Origin: Actinomycetes bacterium
Lineage (GTDB): Bacteria; Actinomycetota; Actinomycetes; Actinomycetales; Beutenbergiaceae
Length of the DNA stretch: 15,855 bases
Direction: 5' to 3'
Assembly (NCBI GenBank): GCA_021793935.1
Contig: JAJYRV010000016.1
Span: 1 to 15,855, forward strand
Shown in pieces: positions 1 to 6,954 of the stretch (its first letter is position 1; each line of letters starts with the position of its first letter). The position numbers were made by a program, and so were the translations under genes. Below the pieces are notes generated by a model. It was not told the origin of the DNA and made no database searches. It worked only from the letters and a program-made list of their open reading frames with translations.

Positions 1-962
1 GTCGCGATGAAACAGGAGATCGTGCGGTCGCCGTCTGCCCAGGTGCCTTCGCTGGGATACAGCGAGTAGGGAGTTAGCTCGCTGGTGTTGAAAATGTATG
101 CGGTGTCCTCCGCGGTCTCGCGGCACTCGCGGGAGGCGCGTTCCCGCACCTCATCCTCCCCGGGATAATCGCTGCCGGGGATCTCGATGTTCGCGGCCAC
201 TTCGAACCTGTGTGGCTCATCGCAGTGCACGGGTTGAAGTTCGTTGCTCTGCTCCGGTTCGAGCGACTGCAGGCACATCCCCTCTTCCAGTTCCGTGTCG
301 GGAACGGTCGGCAGGGCGGAAGGCGAGCTACTGGGGGAGGTCGGGGTGTCGATGAGGTCGGAGATGAACCCGTAGGCCCCGACGAGGACGAACCCGGCGA
401 CGATGAGGAACGCGATCGAAGAAATCGCACATCCCGCTCCCCGCTTCTTCTTCGCCGGTGCCGCCGCCCCGCCTACACCCGGCCCGGCGACACCGCCCGG
501 TGCCGATCCCGGGTGGAACGTGCTCGAGCGGGCCGGCGGGGCCGCAGGTGAGGAACCTTGCCCCGGGGCCGCGTAGGCGTTCGGAGCGGTGGCGGTGATC
601 GCCCGCCCGGAATGGTCCGAATACGGGTTGCCCGGCGCCCGGTACAGGTCCGCCACCGACGGCTGCCCCCCGTCGGATTGCTCGGCGGCACCGCCGTGCC
701 GCTCGGGGCCCGGCAGCGCGCTATAACCCATCTGCGAATAGGGATCCGAGGTCTGCTCGTCCCCGAAAGTGCCCGTGCCCACCCGTGGCGCCTCGGAATA
801 ACTCGACGACGAGATCGGCGCCGAAGGGATCGAGGAGTAGAACGGTTCCGACGACGGCGCGTAGGACGGCGGATCGGAGGGCGCCCTGGAGAACGGTCCG
901 CTCGGCGGGGTGTGGGAGGCGGGCGAAGAAGAATTCTTGCGGTGAGAGTCGTCGTTCGTCAT
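1..962 (-). CDS. Membrane-anchored Septum_form-domain protein, 3' end cut by window edge
   Basis: An open frame runs from the ATG at 962-960 to the window edge with no stop, giving 320 complete codons. Residues 1-170 are low-complexity, rich in Ser, Pro, Ala and Gly, and probably cytoplasmic. A KKKR cluster (171-174) precedes one membrane segment at about 178-200. A Ser/Pro linker follows, then an outside domain with cysteines at 230, 247, 280 and 317, a CDEPHRFEV stretch, and a terminal WADGDRTISCF motif. This cysteine spacing and the W-x-x-G-[DE]-R-x-I-x-C ending match the upstream neighbour and resemble the actinobacterial Septum_form family (PF13845), whose biochemical role is unknown. 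The start lies 4 nt after the neighbour's stop, so the two are probably co-transcribed. No strong Shine-Dalgarno is visible; translation may depend on coupling. The true C-terminus is outside the window. The family assignment is from recalled pattern only. Confidence 0.8.
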   Translation of the reverse strand, partial: MTNDDSHRKNSSSPASHTPPSGPFSRAPSDPPSYAPSSEPFYSSIPSAPISSSSYSEAPRVGTGTFGDEQTSDPYSQMGYSALPGPERHGGAAEQSDGGQPSVADLYRAPGNPYSDHSGRAITATAPNAYAAPGQGSSPAAPPARSSTFHPGSAPGGVAGPGVGGAAAPAKKKRGAGCAISSIAFLIVAGFVLVGAYGFISDLIDTPTSPSSSPSALPTVPDTELEEGMCLQSLEPEQSNELQPVHCDEPHRFEVAANIEIPGSDYPGEDEVRERASRECRETAEDTAYIFNTSELTPYSLYPSEGTWADGDRTISCFIA

Positions 963-966
963 CACG

Positions 967-1773
967 TCATCCATTGAGGAGGTCAACCGCGACGGGGCCG
1001 GCGGTGGAGCGGGCGAAACAGATGATGTTCCGTTCGCCGTTTGACCAATTGTCTTGAGAAGGGACGAGGAACCAGGGGCGGTAATTCTCCGGCCACGACT
1101 CCACCGCAGGGGCGAGCTCGTCGAACGCGGCCTGGCAACGTTGCTCGGCGTCTTCGAACAGGGCGTCCTCCCCCGGGTAGTCATCGGTGCCGGCCGCGAT
1201 GCGGTCGAGGACCTGCAACTGGTGCTCCTCAGCACACGGCGTGAGCGTCACTTCACCTACCTGCCCGGTTACGGGAAGGGTGACGACGCAGTTGCCCACA
1301 TCGAGATTGATCGGCGACGCCGTCCGGGTACCGTCCACGTCCCCGGCAACGGGCTGCTCGGTGATCCGGGCGAACGTGCCATCGAGGAGGAAGGTGGCAA
1401 GGACGAGGATCGAGCCCGCGAGGAACAGCGCGGAGAGGATGATCCCGAATACCGCGGCCCCGCGCCCGCGGCGGCGATTGTGGCGCAGGCGTTTGAGCGC
1501 GCCGATTCCGAGCCCGAGCCCGAGCGGGCTGATCGGCGAGGTCACCAGCGAGGCGACGGCGAGGGGCTCGAGGGGTTGCTTCTCCAAGGAGGGGAAGGTG
1601 TAAGTGCCGGGGGGAGGGCCACCGGTGCCGTACCCCACAGGGGGCGGGTCCGCGGCAGGCGGCCCCGCCGGAGCCGGCTGATGAGCGCCGCCGGGGCCGC
1701 TGGGGTGCTCGGGGGAGAACCCAGGAGAGGCCCACGGAGATGTCTCATCGTTCGTGCCGGAGGATTCGTCCAT
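967..1773 (-). CDS. DUF4190/Septum_form-like membrane protein
   Basis: This 268-residue protein has a Pro/Gly-rich N-terminus (1-65) and a DUF4190-like membrane module with two segments (about 71-93 and 106-130). Between them is a basic loop carrying the RRRGRGAAV pattern typical of DUF4190 proteins. Residues 135-268 form an outside domain with cysteines at 162, 180, 213 and 252, probably two disulfides, and the motif NWSNGERNIICF. Cysteine spacing (18, 33, 39) nearly equals that of the downstream protein (17, 33, 37), so the two sensor-like domains are paralogous while their membrane parts differ. No catalytic motif is visible. The ATG at 1773 follows TAGGGT by six bases with no Shine-Dalgarno, suggesting a leaderless message. 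It is first in an apparent two-gene unit and divergent from the 5'-nucleotidase. Function is unknown; a cell-envelope or division role is only suggested by the family name. Confidence 0.85.
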   Translation of the reverse strand: MDESSGTNDETSPWASPGFSPEHPSGPGGAHQPAPAGPPAADPPPVGYGTGGPPPGTYTFPSLEKQPLEPLAVASLVTSPISPLGLGLGIGALKRLRHNRRRGRGAAVFGIILSALFLAGSILVLATFLLDGTFARITEQPVAGDVDGTRTASPINLDVGNCVVTLPVTGQVGEVTLTPCAEEHQLQVLDRIAAGTDDYPGEDALFEDAEQRCQAAFDELAPAVESWPENYRPWFLVPSQDNWSNGERNIICFARSTAGPVAVDLLNG

Positions 1774-1779
1774 GGAACA

Positions 1780-1785
1780 ACCCTA
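1780..1785 (-). promoter_or_regulatory. Candidate -10 box for leaderless transcript
   Basis: On the minus strand TAGGGT is followed by six bases (TGTTCC) and then the ATG at 1773. A TAnnnT box at this distance would place the transcription start at or next to the start codon, as in leaderless actinobacterial mRNAs. No purine-rich ribosome binding site is present. No convincing -35 element is seen. Confidence 0.45.
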
Positions 1786-1873
1786 TCTTCCCCACCGGCG
1801 CTTCCATGCGCGCCCGAGTACAGGCGCTTTGCCACGGGCGAGGCAACCGTCGTCGAGCCGTCACCGCCCTTCC

Positions 1874-1879
1874 CATAAT
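1874..1879 (+). promoter_or_regulatory. Weak candidate -10 for 5'-nucleotidase gene
   Basis: CATAAT is the closest match to a -10 hexamer in the 168-base divergent gap; TACCAT at 1893-1898 is an alternative. Neither has a clear -35. Either would leave a leader of about 35-60 bases before the ATG at 1942, which is preceded by GAAAGG at 1931-1936. Confidence 0.25.
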
Positions 1880-1941
1880 CGCGGGGGAGGACTACCATCG
1901 TCTGCCACGGCGCACTGGCGCGCACTTTTCGAAAGGTATTC

Positions 1942-4014
1942 ATGCGCAGACTCCTGGTTGGCGGCGCAGCGAGCGCCCTTGCTCTGGCAGGCGTGGTCGG
2001 GCCCGCCGCGGCAGATACGGACGAGATCACCCTCACGCTCCTTGGCACCTCCGACACCCACGGCCACATCTTCAACTGGGACTATTTCGAGAATGCGCCC
2101 TACACCGATGACGAGGACGTCCTCGGGTTCACCCGGGTCGCGGCGTACGTCGACGACGTGCGAGCGGAGGTGGGAGACGAGCCCGTCATCCTCATGGACT
2201 CCGGGGACTCCCTACAAGGAACCCCGCTCACGTACTACTACGGGATGGGCGAGGGAGCGGACGCGGTGCTCTCCGGTGAGGACCGCCACCCGATCTCGGA
2301 GACATTCGACTACATCGGTTACGACACGCTGGGCATCGGGAACCACGAGTTCAACTACGGCCTGGACATGCTGGAGGCGTATGAGCGGGATCTGGATACC
2401 GATAACGGCGGGCCGGTTCTCCTCGGCGCGAACGTCCTCGACGCCGAGACCGGGGATCCCTGGCTCGAGCCGTACACGATCGTGGAACGGGAGATCGACG
2501 GGGAGACGATCAAGGTCGGGGTGCTGGGAATGGTCACCCCGTGGGTGAGTATCTGGGACAAACACCACGTCGAGGGCATCCTAGAGTTCGAGGATCTCGT
2601 CGTCACCGCCAAGGAGTGGGTGCCGAAGATCCAGGAGGAGGCGGACGTCGTCGTCCTCAACGTCCACAGCGGGAAGGGCCCGGTCAGCGACGAGGATTAC
2701 GATGAGACCGAGAAGTACGAGGACGTCATCAACAACGTCGCCTACCAGGTACCGGGGATTGACTTCATCCTCTTCGGTCACACCCACAAGGACGAGCCCG
2801 AATCCTACATCACGAACGTCGAGGGGGAGGAGGTGCTCCTGAGCCAGCCCTACTACTGGACCCGCTCGATCACCCGCACGACGCTGAACCTCGTGCCCGA
2901 GGGCGAGGGGTGGACGGTCGACTGGAGCGAGGAGAACAAACCGAGGTCGACGGCGACGTACGGTTACGAAATCATGGCGGAGCACGAGGGGCTCTCCGAC
3001 CTCATGCGGGACAAGCACGAGACGACGATCGAATATGTCAACACCCCGGTCGCGACGTCGCTGGAAGAGATGACCACCGAGACCGCGCGGTATGAGGACA
3101 CCCCGATCCTCGACTTCGTCAACTACGTGCAGGAGCAGCGGATCATCGAGGCGATGGGCGAGGACCTCGGCGACCGCACGGTCATCTCCCACGCCGCGCC
3201 GTTCTCCCGGAGCTCGATATTGCCGGAAGGGGAGGTGACGATCCGGGACATCGCGGGGCTGTACATCTACGAGAACACCCTGCTGGGGATCGAACTCACC
3301 GGCGCCGAGGTCAAGGAATTCTTGGAGTACTCCGCCCGCTACTTCCAGCAGGTGGAACCCGGGGCCGATTTCGACCCGGAGGACGTGACGAACGCCCACT
3401 ACGAGGGCGAATCCCGGGAGGTGCTCGACTACAACTACGACGTGCTCTCCGGCGTCCACTACTACATCGACATCTCGCAGGATGTCGGCGACCGGATCGC
3501 GTTGCTCTCCTACCCCGACGGGACCCCGGTCGAGGATGAGGACCTGTTCGTCATGGCGATCAACAACTACCGCCAGAGCGGCGGGGGAGGCTTCCCGCAC
3601 GTGGCGCAGGCCCCCATCGTCTACGACGGCGCGGAGGAGATCCGCCAACTTCTCATCGACTGGGCGCTCGCGAACGAGGTGATCGACCCCGAGGAGTTCT
3701 ACGACGAGAGTTGGTTCCTCGTGAGCGAACTCCCATCCCAGCCGGGGGAGCCGGACCCACCGGAGACCGAAGCACCCGGCCCCACTCACCCGCCGACCCC
3801 CGATCCGACCGACTCCGGTGAGCCGGACCCGAGTGACCCGGGCGGTGCGGGCCCGCCGGGCGGCGATGGCGGCGGCGAAGGCTCGCTCCCGGACAGCGGG
3901 GCGCCGGTCGGTCCGCTCGCCGCGGCGACCGCGGCGCTGCTGCTCGTGGGCGCGGCGGTGCTCATCGCGCGGCGGAAACTGGCCGTCAGCGCTCCGGCGG
4001 CTCGAGGTCGATGA
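1942..4014 (+). CDS. Secreted cell-wall-anchored 5'-nucleotidase/metallophosphatase
   Basis: This 690-residue protein belongs to the bifunctional UshA/5'-nucleotidase family, which hydrolyses extracellular nucleotides to nucleosides and phosphate with two metal ions. A signal peptide (1-25) ends near AAA-D. The N-terminal metallophosphoesterase domain carries SDTHGH (D38, H40), GDSLQG (D89), GNHEF (N134, H135), a histidine at 242 and GHTH (H280, H282). The C-terminal 5'-nucleotidase domain contains HAAPFSRSSILPEGEVT and the substrate-binding RQSGGGGFP. A Pro/Asp/Gly-rich spacer (about 604-648) leads to LPDSG (649-653), a hydrophobic segment (654-676) and RRK, a sortase signal with Ser in place of the usual Thr. 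ATG 1942 is preceded by GAAAGG and begins the signal peptide. The last 29 bases overlap xth on the other strand. It probably scavenges phosphate or nucleosides at the surface; exact substrate unknown. Confidence 0.93.
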   Translation: MRRLLVGGAASALALAGVVGPAAADTDEITLTLLGTSDTHGHIFNWDYFENAPYTDDEDVLGFTRVAAYVDDVRAEVGDEPVILMDSGDSLQGTPLTYYYGMGEGADAVLSGEDRHPISETFDYIGYDTLGIGNHEFNYGLDMLEAYERDLDTDNGGPVLLGANVLDAETGDPWLEPYTIVEREIDGETIKVGVLGMVTPWVSIWDKHHVEGILEFEDLVVTAKEWVPKIQEEADVVVLNVHSGKGPVSDEDYDETEKYEDVINNVAYQVPGIDFILFGHTHKDEPESYITNVEGEEVLLSQPYYWTRSITRTTLNLVPEGEGWTVDWSEENKPRSTATYGYEIMAEHEGLSDLMRDKHETTIEYVNTPVATSLEEMTTETARYEDTPILDFVNYVQEQRIIEAMGEDLGDRTVISHAAPFSRSSILPEGEVTIRDIAGLYIYENTLLGIELTGAEVKEFLEYSARYFQQVEPGADFDPEDVTNAHYEGESREVLDYNYDVLSGVHYYIDISQDVGDRIALLSYPDGTPVEDEDLFVMAINNYRQSGGGGFPHVAQAPIVYDGAEEIRQLLIDWALANEVIDPEEFYDESWFLVSELPSQPGEPDPPETEAPGPTHPPTPDPTDSGEPDPSDPGGAGPPGGDGGGEGSLPDSGAPVGPLAAATAALLLVGAAVLIARRKLAVSAPAARGR

Positions 4015-4801
4015 CGACGGGCACGTGATCGGAGGCCCCTTTTCCTTTGCGCTCATCCCGGTCGATCCACACCCGGCGGACCCGCTCGCTGGCCGCCGGC
4101 GAGGCGAACGCGAGATCGATCCGCATCCCGTTGTTGCGGGGGAACGCGAGGCGCTGGTAATCCCAGTAGGTGTACTCGCCCGGCGTGAAGCGGCGGCTCA
4201 CTTCCTCATATCCGGCGGCTTCGATCTGCGCGAGCGCCGCCCGCTCCGGCTCCGACACGTGCGTGGCGCCGGCGAAGACCTCGATATCCCACACGTCCTC
4301 ATCCAACGGGGCGACGTTCCAATCCCCGACCAACAACGCCGGCTCCCCGGCCCACTCCCGCGCGGCGTCCGCGAGTGCGCCCAGCCACGCGAGTTTGTAG
4401 TCGTAATGCGGATCGCCGAGTGCCCGGCCGTTGGGCACGTACACGCTCCACACCCGCACGCCCCCGCTCCCGTCGGCCCCGGGCGCGGCGCGGCCCACGA
4501 TTGCCCCCAGCGCGCGCGGCTCCACCACCGGCTCCCCGCTACCGAAGGCGGGCTGAGACGGAAACGCCGTTTCGACGTCGTCAATCCCCACGCGCGAAAC
4601 GATCGCCACGCCGTTCCACTGGTTGATCCCCGTGTGGGCGACCTCGTAGCCGGCCGCTTCGAACAACAGGTGGGGGAACTGGTCGTCGCGGCATTTGGTT
4701 TCTTGGATGGCGAGCACGTCGGTGTCGGTGCGATCGAGCCAGGCCAGGACCCGGTCGGCGCGGGTGCGGATGGAGTTGACGTTCCAGGTAGCGATGCGCA
4801 T
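3986..4801 (-). CDS. xth: Exodeoxyribonuclease III (AP endonuclease family)
   Basis: This 271-residue protein is an exonuclease III-type EEP nuclease of base excision repair, cutting at abasic sites and trimming 3' ends. It has the usual family length. Visible motifs are TWNVNS (N7), AIQETKC (metal ligand E34), YVPNGR (Y121), GDWNVAP (D160, N162), MRIDLAF (D229) and SDHVPVV (D258, catalytic H259). The frame is open upstream by another 43 codons, but the family N-terminus begins exactly at MRIATWN, so ATG 4801 is chosen. Upstream of it there is no Shine-Dalgarno, but TAGATT sits eight bases before the ATG, consistent with a nearly leaderless mRNA. It is divergent from pyrE across only 43 bases and converges into the 5'-nucleotidase with a 29-base overlap of 3' ends, leaving no room for a terminator between them. 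Confidence 0.95.
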   Translation of the reverse strand: MRIATWNVNSIRTRADRVLAWLDRTDTDVLAIQETKCRDDQFPHLLFEAAGYEVAHTGINQWNGVAIVSRVGIDDVETAFPSQPAFGSGEPVVEPRALGAIVGRAAPGADGSGGVRVWSVYVPNGRALGDPHYDYKLAWLGALADAAREWAGEPALLVGDWNVAPLDEDVWDIEVFAGATHVSEPERAALAQIEAAGYEEVSRRFTPGEYTYWDYQRLAFPRNNGMRIDLAFASPAASERVRRVWIDRDERKGKGASDHVPVVIDLEPPER

Positions 4802-4809
4802 AGCAGGCC

Positions 4810-4815
4810 AATCTA
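4810..4815 (-). promoter_or_regulatory. Candidate -10 for xth
   Basis: TAGATT on the minus strand is followed by eight bases and the xth ATG. The intervening bases contain no purine-rich ribosome binding site. This places the predicted transcription start about two bases upstream of the start codon. Confidence 0.45.
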
Positions 4816-4830
4816 TCGCGAAGTTTTCGG

Positions 4831-4836
4831 TACTGT
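4831..4836 (+). promoter_or_regulatory. Candidate -10 for pyrE
   Basis: TACTGT is followed by eight bases and the pyrE GTG. It lies 15 bases from the divergent xth box, so two face-to-face promoters share a 43-base gap. An AGGA at 4837-4840 could act as a short Shine-Dalgarno if transcription starts further upstream. Confidence 0.4.
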
Positions 4837-4844
4837 AGGAAACC

Positions 4845-5414
4845 GTGAACACTGACACGCTGAGCCGCCTCGCCGAGCTCGTGAAGGAACATGCCCTCGT
4901 GCACGGGAAGGTCACCCTCTCCTCGGGCAAGGAAGCCGACTACTACGTCGACATGCGCCGGGTGACCCTGCAGCACGAGGCCGCGCCGATCATCGGCCAC
5001 CTGCTGCTGGACAAGCTCGAGGAAGCCGGCATGGGAGTCGGGGAGATCGACGCCGTCGGCGGACCGACGATGGGGGCGGACCCGGTCGTGTGCGCGGTCC
5101 AGCACGCCGCCGCGAGCCGAGGGTTGGCCCTCGATGCCTTCCTCGTGCGCAAGGAATCGAAGGGGCACGGCATGCGCCGGCAGGTGGAGGGGCCCGACGT
5201 CGCCGGCCGGGACGTGGTGATCCTGGAAGACACCTCCACGACCGGCGGCTCCATCCTCCAGGCGGTGGAGGCGACCCGCAATGCGGGTGGGAACGTCGTC
5301 GGCGTCGCGACGATCGTCGACCGCGATACCGGCGCGCGTGAGGCGATCGAGGAGGCGGGGCTGGCGTACGTGTGGTTGCTCGACGCGGCGGACCTCGGAC
5401 TCACAGCGCACTAG
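4845..5414 (+). CDS. pyrE: Orotate phosphoribosyltransferase
   Basis: This 189-residue enzyme joins orotate to PRPP to give orotidine 5'-phosphate in the cytoplasmic pyrimidine pathway. Family markers are KVTLSSGKEADYYVDMR near the N-terminus (substrate loop), GGPTMGADPV, the catalytic-loop region VRKESKGHGMRRQVEGP, and the PRPP-binding motif VVILEDTSTTGGS (E128, D129, T132, T133). Length fits the actinobacterial PyrE group. GTG 4845 is the only start that keeps the full N-terminus and sits just after AGGA. The gene is divergent from xth and followed after 85 bases by lemA. Its location next to RNA methyltransferase and aldolase genes is a common actinobacterial arrangement. No pyrimidine-attenuator structure is visible upstream. 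Confidence 0.95.
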   Translation: MNTDTLSRLAELVKEHALVHGKVTLSSGKEADYYVDMRRVTLQHEAAPIIGHLLLDKLEEAGMGVGEIDAVGGPTMGADPVVCAVQHAAASRGLALDAFLVRKESKGHGMRRQVEGPDVAGRDVVILEDTSTTGGSILQAVEATRNAGGNVVGVATIVDRDTGAREAIEEAGLAYVWLLDAADLGLTAH

Positions 5415-5442
5415 GCGGGGCGGCGCAGGGACGCCAAGACGC

Positions 5443-5468
5443 GCACGCGTGATAGGTTCTACGCGTGC
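5443..5468. repeat. Perfect 8-bp inverted repeat upstream of lemA
   Basis: GCACGCGT (5443-5450) and ACGCGTGC (5461-5468) are perfect complements separated by ten bases, GATAGGTTCT. The spacer contains TAGGTT, a plausible -10 box, so the arms flank a possible promoter. No T-tract follows the second arm, so an operator is at least as likely as a terminator of pyrE. Confidence 0.5.
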
Positions 5469-5499
5469 AACGGAACGTGGAGAGGTGGTAGGAGGACGA

Positions 5500-6078
5500 A
5501 TGACTAGTTTGGGAATCGGCGGCGTGATCGGGGTGCTGCTCGTCATCGTCGTGATCGCCGTGGTGCTGTGGGCGATCGCCACCTATAACGGCTTCGTGAA
5601 ACTACGCAACCTCGTGCAGGAATCCTGGCGGCAGGTCGACGTCGAACTGCAGCGCCGTTACGACCTCATCCCCAACCTCGTCGACACGGTCAAGGGATAC
5701 GCCTCCCACGAGCGGAACCTGTTCGAACAGGTCACCCGGGCCCGTGCGCAGGCGGCGGGCTCCCACGGCGGGCCGGCAGAGCGGGCCGTGCAGGAAGACA
5801 TGCTCTCCGCAGCGATCGGCCGGCTCTTCGCCGTCGCGGAGAACTACCCCGACCTGCGGGCCTCGGCGAACTTCGCGAGCCTCCAGAAGGAACTGGCGAA
5901 CACCGAGGACCGCATCGCCGCAGGCCGCCGGTTCTACAACGCGAACGTGCGCTCCCTCAACACCCGCGTGGAGACCTTCCCGCCGAACATCATCGCGGGC
6001 ATGTTCAACTTCACCAAGGCGGAGTACTTCGAGGTCACCGACCCGCAGGCACGCCAGGCACCCCGGGTGGAGTTCTAA
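5500..6078 (+). CDS. lemA: LemA family membrane protein
   Basis: This 192-residue protein has an N-terminal membrane segment (about 5-27) with almost no residues before it, then a helical, charged domain. The signature of the LemA family (PF04011) is clear: a YNGFVKLRNLVQESW stretch, then VDVELQRRYDLIPNLVDTV, and later ENYPDLRAS, ELANTEDRIAAGRRFYNA and NTRVETFPPNIIA near the end. The domain is expected to form a helical bundle outside the membrane; the biochemical role is not established. ATG 5500 is chosen because AGGAGG lies four bases upstream and the hydrophobic segment follows directly; the longer open frame begins inside pyrE. The gene stands alone: no TPM/YgcG, DUF2207 or HtpX-type partner, which often accompany LemA, is adjacent. 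It converges with the HAD gene 11 bases downstream. Confidence 0.93.
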   Translation: MTSLGIGGVIGVLLVIVVIAVVLWAIATYNGFVKLRNLVQESWRQVDVELQRRYDLIPNLVDTVKGYASHERNLFEQVTRARAQAAGSHGGPAERAVQEDMLSAAIGRLFAVAENYPDLRASANFASLQKELANTEDRIAAGRRFYNANVRSLNTRVETFPPNIIAGMFNFTKAEYFEVTDPQARQAPRVEF

Positions 6079-6083
6079 CCCCG

Positions 6084-6102
6084 AGCCGCCTACGGCGCGG
6101 CT
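6084..6102. terminator. Weak hairpin between convergent lemA and HAD genes
   Basis: AGCCGC (6084-6089) pairs with GCGGCT (6097-6102) around a seven-base loop in the short space where the two genes converge; the stem includes the HAD stop region. It lacks a good T-tract on either strand, so terminator function is uncertain. Confidence 0.3.
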
Positions 6103-6905
6103 TGCTCCGCGGCCTCCCCCGCCGGTTGCTCCGCCGAGGTGAGGCGCCGGACGATGCTGGCGACGTCCTCGTGGATCTCGTTCGGGCGGAACGGGAACCG
6201 CTCCACCTCGTGCGCCTCGGTGGACCCCGAGAGCACGAGATAGGTGCGAAGGCCGGCCTCCATCCCGGCGACGACGTCGGTATCCATTCGATCCCCGATC
6301 ATCGCCGTGGACTCCGAATGCGCGTTGATCCGGTTCATCGCCGTGCGGATCATCACCGGGTTCGGTTTGCCCACGAAATAGGGTTCCCGCCCCGTCGCGG
6401 CGGTGATGAGCGCCGCGACCGAACCGGTTGCGGGCAGCGGCCCCTCCCGGGAGGGCCCGGTGACGTCGGGGTTCGTCGCAATGAACCGCGCGCCCCCTTC
6501 GATGAGCCGGATCGCGGTGGCGATCGCTTCGAAGGAGTAGGTCCGGGTTTCGCCGAGGACGACGTAGTCGGGGTCGATATCCGTGAGGGTGTAGCCCACC
6601 TCGTACAATGCCGTCGTGAGCCCGGCCTCCCCGATGGCGTACGCGCTGCCCTCGGGCACCTGATCCGCAAGGAACCTCGCGGTGGCGAGCGCGGAGGTCC
6701 ACAGATCCGATTCCGCCACTTCCAGGCCCGCCGCGCGCAGGCGGGCGGCGAGGTCGCGAGGGGTGAAGATCGAGTTGTTCGTCAGCACCTGGAACGGGAG
6801 CTGCTGCTCGCGCAACTCGGCAAGAAAATCTGCCGCGCCGGGCAGGGCGTACGACTCGTGGACGAGCACGCCGTCCATATCGGTGAGCCAGGATTTAATC
6901 GTCAT
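6090..6905 (-). CDS. HAD-IIA family (NagD-like) phosphatase
   Basis: This 271-residue protein is a haloacid dehalogenase-type phosphatase of subclass IIA. Motif I is DMDGVL (nucleophile D9, acid/base D11), motif II is LTNNS (41-45), motif III is VGKPNP (K180) and motif IV is MIGDRMDTD (D205, D210). The region between motifs II and III is the substrate-selecting cap. NagD-type enzymes dephosphorylate small phosphometabolites such as nucleotides and sugar phosphates; the substrate cannot be read from sequence. ATG 6905 is chosen because MTIKSWLTDMDG is the normal family beginning; 25 more open codons upstream would run into the divergent gene's promoter. TACAGT lies six bases before the ATG, with AGGGG between them. 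The C-terminal 15 residues are Glu/Ala-rich and probably disordered. Confidence 0.93.
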   Translation of the reverse strand: MTIKSWLTDMDGVLVHESYALPGAADFLAELREQQLPFQVLTNNSIFTPRDLAARLRAAGLEVAESDLWTSALATARFLADQVPEGSAYAIGEAGLTTALYEVGYTLTDIDPDYVVLGETRTYSFEAIATAIRLIEGGARFIATNPDVTGPSREGPLPATGSVAALITAATGREPYFVGKPNPVMIRTAMNRINAHSESTAMIGDRMDTDVVAGMEAGLRTYLVLSGSTEAHEVERFPFRPNEIHEDVASIVRRLTSAEQPAGEAAEQAAP

Positions 6906-6911
6906 GCCCCT

Positions 6912-6917
6912 ACTGTA
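6912..6917 (-). promoter_or_regulatory. Candidate -10 for HAD phosphatase gene
   Basis: TACAGT on the minus strand, then AGGGGC, then ATG. The box places transcription start on or beside the ATG. The AGGGG looks like a Shine-Dalgarno but could only serve as one if transcription began upstream. Confidence 0.45.
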
Positions 6918-6944
6918 TGAGCCGGGGCCCGCTCGTGACAGGCA

Positions 6945-6950
6945 TACTAT
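6945..6950 (+). promoter_or_regulatory. Candidate -10 for trmH-family gene
   Basis: TACTAT is followed by only four bases before the GTG at 6955, with no Shine-Dalgarno. This implies a leaderless transcript, or else a start codon slightly downstream. It is one of two divergent boxes in a 49-base gap. Confidence 0.4.
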
Positions 6951-6954
6951 CCTC

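Noticed and set aside
2581..4056. A 491-codon open frame antisense to the 5'-nucleotidase
   Set aside because: It is the mirror of a gene with complete metallophosphatase motifs; its Val/Arg/Asp-rich translation is typical of antisense frames in GC-rich DNA and shows no domain.
3818..4855. A 345-codon plus-strand frame across the end of the 5'-nucleotidase and xth
   Set aside because: It is antisense to the whole exonuclease III gene, whose catalytic residues are all present on the minus strand.
5443..5468. Inverted repeat considered as a pyrE terminator
   Set aside because: There is no T-tract after the second arm and the loop contains a -10-like box, so I list it as a repeat of unknown role.
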